Of a DNA stretch of 64,000 nt, positions 58,619 to 64,000 are shown in pieces; the stretch's first letter is position 1, and every line of letters begins with the position of its first letter. The translations under genes and the position numbers were made by a program. This DNA is from Scleropages formosus (Eukaryota; Chordata; Actinopteri; Osteoglossiformes; Osteoglossidae), in assembly GCF_900964775.1 (NCBI RefSeq), contig NC_041826.1, positions 22,472,612-22,536,611 of the forward strand, in the 5' to 3' direction. The notes below the pieces were generated by a model. It was not told where the DNA came from and did no database searches. It saw only the letters and a list, made by a program, of their open reading frames with translations.

Positions 58619-59031
58619 ATCCGCTTACTTTGCTGTAATACCTGTCTCCACCTCTAGGAGTACCAGAAGGAGTTTCCAGATATCCCCATAGGCTACTCCG
58701 GCCACGAATCTGGCATCTTCATCTCGGTGGCGGCAGTGGCACTTGGGGCCAAGGTCCTGGAGCGCCACGTGACCCTGGATAAGAGCTGGAAGGGGACCGA
58801 TCACAATGCATCGCTGGAGCCGGCGGAGTTGGCCGAGCTGGTGCGCGCCGTGAGGACAGTGGAGCGGGCATTCGGCTCCGGGCTCAAGCAGATGCTGCCC
58901 TGCGAAAAGTAGTGCCACGACAAGGTGAGGATACGGGGAAGTGCATGTCGGAGAAGAAGAAGCTTCGCAGAAAAATAAACACTTTTTTATTTGTAGAGTC
59001 AAAGTGTATATTAACATTATATATGAGTGTA

Positions 59032-59242
59032 GAAGGGGTGCGGTGGCGCAGTGGGTTAGACCACAATCCTGCTCTCCAGTGGGTCTGGGGTTCGAGTCCC
59101 GCTTGGGGTGCCTTGCGACGGACTGGCGTCCCGTCCTGGGTGTGTCCCCTCCCCCTCCGGCCTTACGCCCTGTGTTACCGGGTAGGCTCCGGTTCCCCGC
59201 GACCCCGTATGGGACAAGCGGTTCTGAAAATGGATGGATGGA
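59032..59242 (+). repeat. tRNA-derived SINE, family A
   Basis: Near-consensus copy in the last intron of nans copy 1, with a perfect 12-bp duplication TATATGAGTGTA (59020-59031 and 59243-59254). The tail is (GGAT)n rather than (TG)n. Confidence 0.93.
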
Positions 59243-60039
59243 TATATGAGTGTAAATGTTATATTTGAAACCCAGAGCAATGAACTGAGACTTTGAGTTG
59301 CTAAAAAGTTAATACAGTCCTGTTTATGGTAATGAGGCCGAGTAACACCTGACACCCCCCCCCCACCGTCTGTGTGTATGTCTGTATGTGTCTTGTGACC
59401 TTTTCTCCGGCACCTCAGCTGGGCAAGTCGATCGTAGCCAAGGTGGCCATAGCCAGCGGCACCGTGCTCAGCCTGGACATGCTGGCGGTGAAGGTGGCTG
59501 AGCCCAAGGGTGTCCCTTCAGAAGACATCTATGAACTGGTGGGCAAGAAGGTCAGCAAGGACGTGGAAGAGGACGCCAGCATCACGGTGGACGTCGTGGA
59601 CGGCTACTGCAAGAATAGCAAATGCTGAGCTGACCTTGTTTGCCCCCTGCTTCACCACACCAAACTGTTCTTAATTTTTACAGAGTGGGGTCCTTATTCC
59701 TTTCTGTTTTTCCCCTGTTAAAATGACGTGATTGAAACTGAGTTGAACTAAATAGAACTGAAGTGGAAAGTGATCGGAGGAGGCAGTGGCTGCGTAAGCA
59801 GCTGGAGGGGAAGCAGCGTTCTACTGTATGCGCTGGGAATGTAAAAGCCATGTAAGATGTGTTGAGGCTGGTGCACGGAGACCAGCCAAAGTGGGAAATA
59901 AAGGTGGTGTAACAGATGTGTGACTCCGTCTGCTTCTTGCATCTTCTGTTGCCATGAATTGCTGTGCTGTGCAGGGAGTGGAGCCTCGCCACAGCGCCTC
60001 CGCTGAACAGCAGAGCAGAAATCGGACCAAAAATAACCT

Positions 60040-60408
60040 AAATGCATTTATGTATGTTACTTAATTTAGCAAATACTTTTCTCCGAAGCAACTTCCAGTG
60101 AACACTATGTAGTGTTATCAGTCTATACCTTATTTACCAAGGTGACTTACACCGCTAGATACGCTACTTACAATGGGTCACTCATCCATTCACCAATAAA
60201 GCACACTTTGTCTCTATCACTCACTCACACACCGTGGGTGAACCTGAACAGCATGTCTTTGGACTGCGGTAGGAAACCAGAGCACCCAGAGGAAACCCAC
60301 ACAGACGCGGGGAGAACATGCAAACTCCACACAGACTGAGTGTGAATTGAACCCACATCCTCTCTCACCACTCAGGTGCTGTGAGACAGCAGCACTTCTA
60401 GCCCCGAA
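60040..60408 (-). repeat. Composite short interspersed repeat, family C
   Basis: Antisense, nearly full length: ACTTTTCTCCGAAGCAACTT tail, ACAGCATGTCTTTGGACTGC, AAACCAGAGCACCCAGAGGA and GAATTGAACCCACATCCTCT. Confidence 0.8.
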
Positions 60409-60914
60409 TAGATGATAGATGGTTGAATTACAAGGTTTGTAAATATGTTTTGATCTCCGCTTATTATTTATAGCACATATGCTCATCGGATCTCAGGCAG
60501 CATCCACATAGCGGTGCTTTGAACCCATGGCAACCATGAAGATGCCGTTTACACAGCCTCAGTAATTGCGTTAAAGTCCTTCTCTCTCGGACTCTGACTG
60601 CCTGTAATACCCAACACACTAAAGATCCCGTTCAAAGGCTCCCCAGCAAACCCCTTGCGGCTCCTTCAATGGACGCACACCCTGCCCTCCAGCCTTTGAG
60701 CAGCTCTTCGCCACCAGCTCCTCATACTTCATCTTCTTCCTCTCACTGTCCTTTATCTGATCACCTCATGGAACTGTGAGCTTCACCAAGATACTTTCAG
60801 GAAGAAGTCAATGAGTCCTTTCAGGGAGGTCTCTGTGGCGGTGACTGGAAAACTACTGAACCATCGGCTGCCAACTTTGTGGCATCACAATACACGTTTA
60901 TGATATTGTAATAT
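60409..60914. other. Spacer between nans copies, nothing recognised
   Basis: No gene or clear repeat. Confidence 0.5.
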
Positions 60915-61275
60915 TTATGGGCGGCGTGGCGGCACAGCGAGCAGCACTGCTGTCTGGGTGGTGCGAGAGGACACGGGTTCGATCCCCACTCTGCGTGGAA
61001 TTTTCATGTTTGCCCTGTGTCTGCGTGGGTTTCCTCTAGGTGCTCTGGTTTCCCCCCACACTCCGAAGACATGCCGTTCAGGTTTACCCATAGTATGTGA
61101 GTGACAGAGAGAGTGTGTGTGTGTTCCACTGGTGTATGGATGAGTGAGCCAGTGTAAGTAGTGTATCTAGCAGTGTAAGTCACCGCGGTGAATATGGTGT
61201 GTGGACTGATAACGCTACATGGAGTTCATTGGGAGTCGCTTTGGAGAAAAGTGTCTGTTAATGTAATGAATTTCT
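60915..61275 (+). repeat. Composite short interspersed repeat, family C
   Basis: Sense, full length: GGCGGCGTGGCGGCACAGCG head, GGGTTCGATCCCCACTC B-box-like region, ACATGCCGTTCAGGTTTACC and GTCGCTTTGGAGAAAAGTGT tail. Confidence 0.82.
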
Positions 61276-61800
61276 GCACTTTTGCCAAAATGTTACATTA
61301 TATATATATAAGCACTGGCAGAACGAGTGTCAAACAGTGCGAGCGCCCTTCACAACATACACCATTTGTCTCCATGACTTTCTTCCTGAAGGTAATGATA
61401 GGAGTGACTTTTTGGGTAACTTCTGTGAATCATGAGTTTGAACTGGAAACACATCCTTCATCTTATTAAAGTTTCACTACCGTTATTTATTGTCATTGTT
61501 TTTTTAAGCATTACTCATTGCTACTGCTCTGTTTATGTGCAGTATTAATTTATTGTTTGTCATACAGTCTGTGGAGAAGCATTCATTTGATTCAAGAAGA
61601 ATTTCATATTACTTGTACCTAGATTATACTTTCTACGCTAAAAACTTTCTTTCGGCGCAGAAATACTACCGGTGGCTGTTGAATGCAGTAAATATGTGAA
61701 GGTGTTTCGGTAAATAAAACACTCCCCGGCCCACCTGTGTTTGCTAAGCTAACTATAAACGGGCTCTAAACGCACCTTGCTGTGACGTGGCTCATGCCGG
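61276..61800. other. Spacer upstream of nans copy 2, no gene recognised
   Basis: AT-rich sequence turning CpG-richer toward 61780. No gene or clear repeat seen. Confidence 0.45.
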
Positions 61801-61816
61801 ATATAGCGAAACGACC

Positions 61817-61850
61817 ACTTCCGGTTCCGGCGGCGTGTCATTGCGGAAGT
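61817..61850 (+). promoter_or_regulatory. nans: nans copy 2 promoter with paired ETS-like sites
   Basis: ACTTCCGG (61817-61824) and GCGGAAGT (61843-61850) are oppositely oriented ETS-type sites in a short CpG-rich patch 115-150 bases before the start codon. Nothing comparable is seen upstream of copy 1. Confidence 0.5.
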
Positions 61851-61963
61851 GGGAGTTGCTGCTGCTGCTGTTATTGGGTACCTGGCAGTGCGGTTTGTGT
61901 GTGAGGAGTGTATCGTCTCTTTCCGTGCCTGTTTATTTTCTGCACGCTCAGACGCTGCGGAAG

Positions 61964-64000
61964 ATGCCGCTCCAGTTCGAGTTGTGTCCCGGCCGGATGA
62001 TCGGCGGCACGAGCCCCTGTTTCATTATCGCGGAGATCGGACAGAATCACCAGGGAGATGTAGAGATTGCCAAGAAGATGATCCGAATGGCCAAGGTGAA
62101 GGTGGTAACTTAGAGGAGCGCTGAGTGTGTGGTGTGTGATGCTCATTCATCGCTTCTACACTTCACGTTATGACACAGTGTGTTCCCTACATATTATATA
62201 TCATATGCACTATGCAGTGTTTGTTTAGCAGCAAATGTGATTTCATTACATTTCAGACACTTTTATTTCTCCAAAGCGACTTCCAATCTATGTAGTGTTA
62301 TTAGCCCACACACCTTATCACCATGGTGACTTACACTGATAGATACACTACTTACAGTGGGTCACTCATCCATACATCGGCAGAACACACACACTCTCTC
62401 TGTCACTCACACGCTATGGGTGAACCTGAACTGCATGCATGATTTGGAGTGTGGGAGGAAACCAGAGCACCCAAAGGAAACCCACAGAGACATGTCCTCT
62501 CGCACCACCCAGGTGCCATGAGGCAGCAGTGCTACTTGCTGTGCCACCGGCGAAACGTGATTGAATGAGAGTTTCAAATTAGTCACTTATATGACGCTTT
62601 CCTCCAAAGCGACTTACTTACAATTATTTACCCGTTTACACAGCTGGGCAATTTTACTGGAGTAATTTAGGGTAAATATCTTGCTCAAGGGAACTACAGC
62701 TGGAGGTGGGGATCAAACCTGCAACCTTTGGGTACAAAAGCAGCAGCTCTAAGCCCTACACTACCAACTGTTTTATTATAACAGGCAGAATGTGTAAACG
62801 TATTAGTCGCTACCAGTTTACACTCAGACCTTGACTTACGAACAGAATTGGGACTAGAACTCTGACTGTAACTCGAATTGTTTGTATGTCCAACCACTAC
62901 GTTACAGTCTGTTAAATCTTAATGGTACAGTTTGATCCCTCAATTTATTTTCCAGTGAGGTTCTCCCAGAAAAATAAGATAAAGATTCATATGGTGGAAA
63001 GTAACAAATTAACTATATTTTAGAATCATGTGTCTGCATCCAGGTCTCTATATTTGGTGATGTAATATTCTCATTGTGTTTTTCTGTCACTTTGGAGGAA
63101 ATTGTCTGCTAAATGAATAAATGTAATGTAGATCTACAGTAAATTAAAAATTTACATTTTGTTTTGTATAATCCTAAATATTGACTGAGTGTAACTGAGG
63201 ACACAGCAAAACGAGTTTTTTAAAAAAAAAAAAAGGTGATTAATTCATCATATAAACATGTGCAGCGTTTGTCAGCATCTGGTCACTTTCAGTTTTCTTT
63301 ATCTGTTCAGTCAAAAAAAGGTAATAATGGAGACATTACTTGATTTATTTGTTGGGTTTGTACAGTTGATTGTACAGGATGAGTGTGGGCTGAGGAAAGA
63401 GTGATGTAAACAGTGCTCATCGCCCGCTTTCCACCTGAAGTTAGCCAGCATCACCCAGATGTAATTGCAGGAGTGCGGAGCGGACTGCGCCAAGTTTCAG
63501 AAGAGCGAACTTGAGTTCAAGTTCAACAAACGCGCTTTGGAGCGGCCCTACACGTCCAAAAATTCGTGGGGGGCAACGTACGGGGAGCACAAGCGTCACC
63601 TGGAGTTCAGCCACGAGCAGTACAGGGAGCTGCAGAAGTACGCCGAGGAGGTCGGCATCTTCTTCACCGCCTCGGGAATGGATGAGGTAAGGCTGCACGG
63701 CCATCCCTTTCCAAAGCACGACCGACTGTCCTACTCTGCTTGGTAACGCCATTGTATTTGAGCATTTATGGAAGGCTTCTGGAAGGAAGATGTTCCTTTT
63801 TCCACTTCCTACCATCTAGGTGGTTCACTGAGAAGAGAATGTGATTCCTGTTTCACTTGACTGACACAGGGCTTCATCCATTGTCCTCTTTCTGTTGTTA
63901 GATGGCGGTGGAGTTCCTTCATGAGCTCAACGTGCCGTTCTTTAAGGTTGGTTCAGGAGACACGAACAACTTTCCTTTTCTGGAGAAGACTGCTCAGAAA
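61964..64000 (+). CDS. nans: nans copy 2: sialic acid synthase, 5' part
   Basis: Three exons are visible: 61964-62095, 63471-63686 and 63901 to the window end. The third lacks only its last base, judged from copy 1. They encode residues 1-149 of N-acetylneuraminate-9-phosphate synthase (see copy 1 for the reaction), starting MPLQFELCPGRMIGG. The frame is open and keeps the family motif KVGSGDTNN that copy 1 has lost. It has a promoter-like patch upstream, so it is the likely functional gene. Intron 1 is longer than in copy 1 because of two SINE-type insertions and a LINE tail. It has Asn where human and copy 1 have His (TSKNSWG). The 3' exons lie beyond the window, so integrity cannot be judged. 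Confidence 0.9.
62238..62556 (-). repeat. Composite short interspersed repeat, family C
   Basis: Antisense, in nans copy 2 intron 1 and absent from copy 1 intron 1: ATTTCTCCAAAGCGACTTCC tail, TGGGAGGAAACCAGAGCACC and CTTGCTGTGCCACCGGCG head. Confidence 0.8.
62585..62772 (-). repeat. tRNA-derived SINE, family B
   Basis: Antisense, in nans copy 2 intron 1: GCTTTCCTCCAAAGCGACTT tail, GTTTACACAGCTGGGCAATT, GGGGATCAAACCTGCAACC and CCCTACACTACCAACTG. Confidence 0.85.
62995..63133 (+). mobile_element. LINE 3' UTR fragment
   Basis: Diverged copy of the LINE 3' end at 470-632: AGAATCATGTGTCTGCATCC, then GTCACTTTGGAGGAAATTGT and AATGAATAAATGTAATG. Confidence 0.6.

Larger units (their letters stand above)
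56127..59628 (+). pseudogene. nans: nans copy 1: sialic acid synthase with two in-frame stops
   Basis: Six exons with intact GT-AG borders: 56127-56258, 56840-57055, 57271-57370, 57941-58095, 58658-58924 and 59419-59628. Summed, they give 360 codons, the exact length of human NANS with its stop. NANS condenses phosphoenolpyruvate with ManNAc-6-phosphate to Neu5Ac-9-phosphate in the cytosol. The NeuB barrel shows FIIAEIGQNHQGD, CAKFQKSELEFKFNKRALER, FFTASGMDEMAVEFLHELNV, GYSGHESG and LERHVTLDKSWKGTDHNASL; the SAF domain is in exon 6. No frameshift was found. TAG codons occur at 57997-57999 (codon 169; human has Tyr) and 58910-58912 (codon 286). KVGSGD has become KVASAD (131-136). The usual CpG promoter seems absent upstream. 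Best read as a recent pseudogene; sequencing error at two sites is the alternative. Confidence 0.8.

Noticed and set aside
57997-58912. Stop-codon recoding at the two TAG codons of nans copy 1
   Set aside because: Selenocysteine uses TGA and no vertebrate UAG recoding system is known; Tyr is expected at the first site. Decay or sequence error is simpler.
4150-62772. tRNA genes at the many B-box matches
   Set aside because: All lie inside SINE copies; no cloverleaf with acceptor pairing was seen.
56809-63818. Assembly artefact (collapsed or repeated contig) for the nans repeat
   Set aside because: The two copies differ in introns, insertions, promoter and exon 3, so they are real separate loci, although the exon 2 identity should be confirmed with reads.

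Overview
This 64 kb window is nuclear DNA of a vertebrate, most likely a ray-finned fish. Its genes are intron-split with GT-AG (and one probable GC-AG) introns. They encode recognisable vertebrate proteins and sit among many tRNA-derived SINEs, LINE remnants and long (TG)n/(AC)n tracts. I cannot name the species; the dominant TG-tailed SINE makes an osteoglossomorph a guess only. There is no bacterial, organellar or CRISPR-like content.

Layout. 1-14.6 kb: gene-poor, with LINE pieces, several SINE families and one unexplained GC-rich open frame (9756-10103). 14.7-17.9 kb: bbs12 (+), one coding exon, with an RFX-type X-box, an NRF1-like and an ETS-like site about 1.2 kb upstream. 20.3-26.3 kb: leprotl1 (+), four coding exons and a long 3' UTR. 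26.8-30.2 kb: xpa (-), six coding exons, convergent with leprotl1. 31-41.8 kb: a complexin-2-type gene (-), three coding exons, probably a long 3' UTR and an upstream CpG-rich region. 46.2-54 kb: clta, clathrin light chain A (-), seven coding exons including both neuron-specific mini-exons (54 and 36 nt). 56.1-64 kb: two tandem copies of nans, sialic-acid synthase (+). The first is complete in exon structure but carries two in-frame TAG codons. The second has a promoter-like upstream region and runs off the end of the window.

The genes do not form one pathway: ciliary chaperonin-like protein (BBS12), endosomal sorting (LEPROTL1), nucleotide excision repair (XPA), synaptic vesicle fusion (complexin), clathrin coats (CLTA) and sialic acid synthesis (NANS). 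From memory, XPA and NANS lie near each other on human 9q22 and CLTA lies on 9p, so part of the order looks like old vertebrate synteny. The most informative observations are the nans tandem duplication with a decayed copy and a near-identical patch around exon 2, the intact pair of neuronal clta exons, the probable GC-AG first intron of xpa, the X-box upstream of bbs12, and a 3' tail shared by LINE remnants and several short repeat families. Exon boundaries were worked out by hand from splice signals, reading phase and remembered family sequences. No alignment or database search was run.
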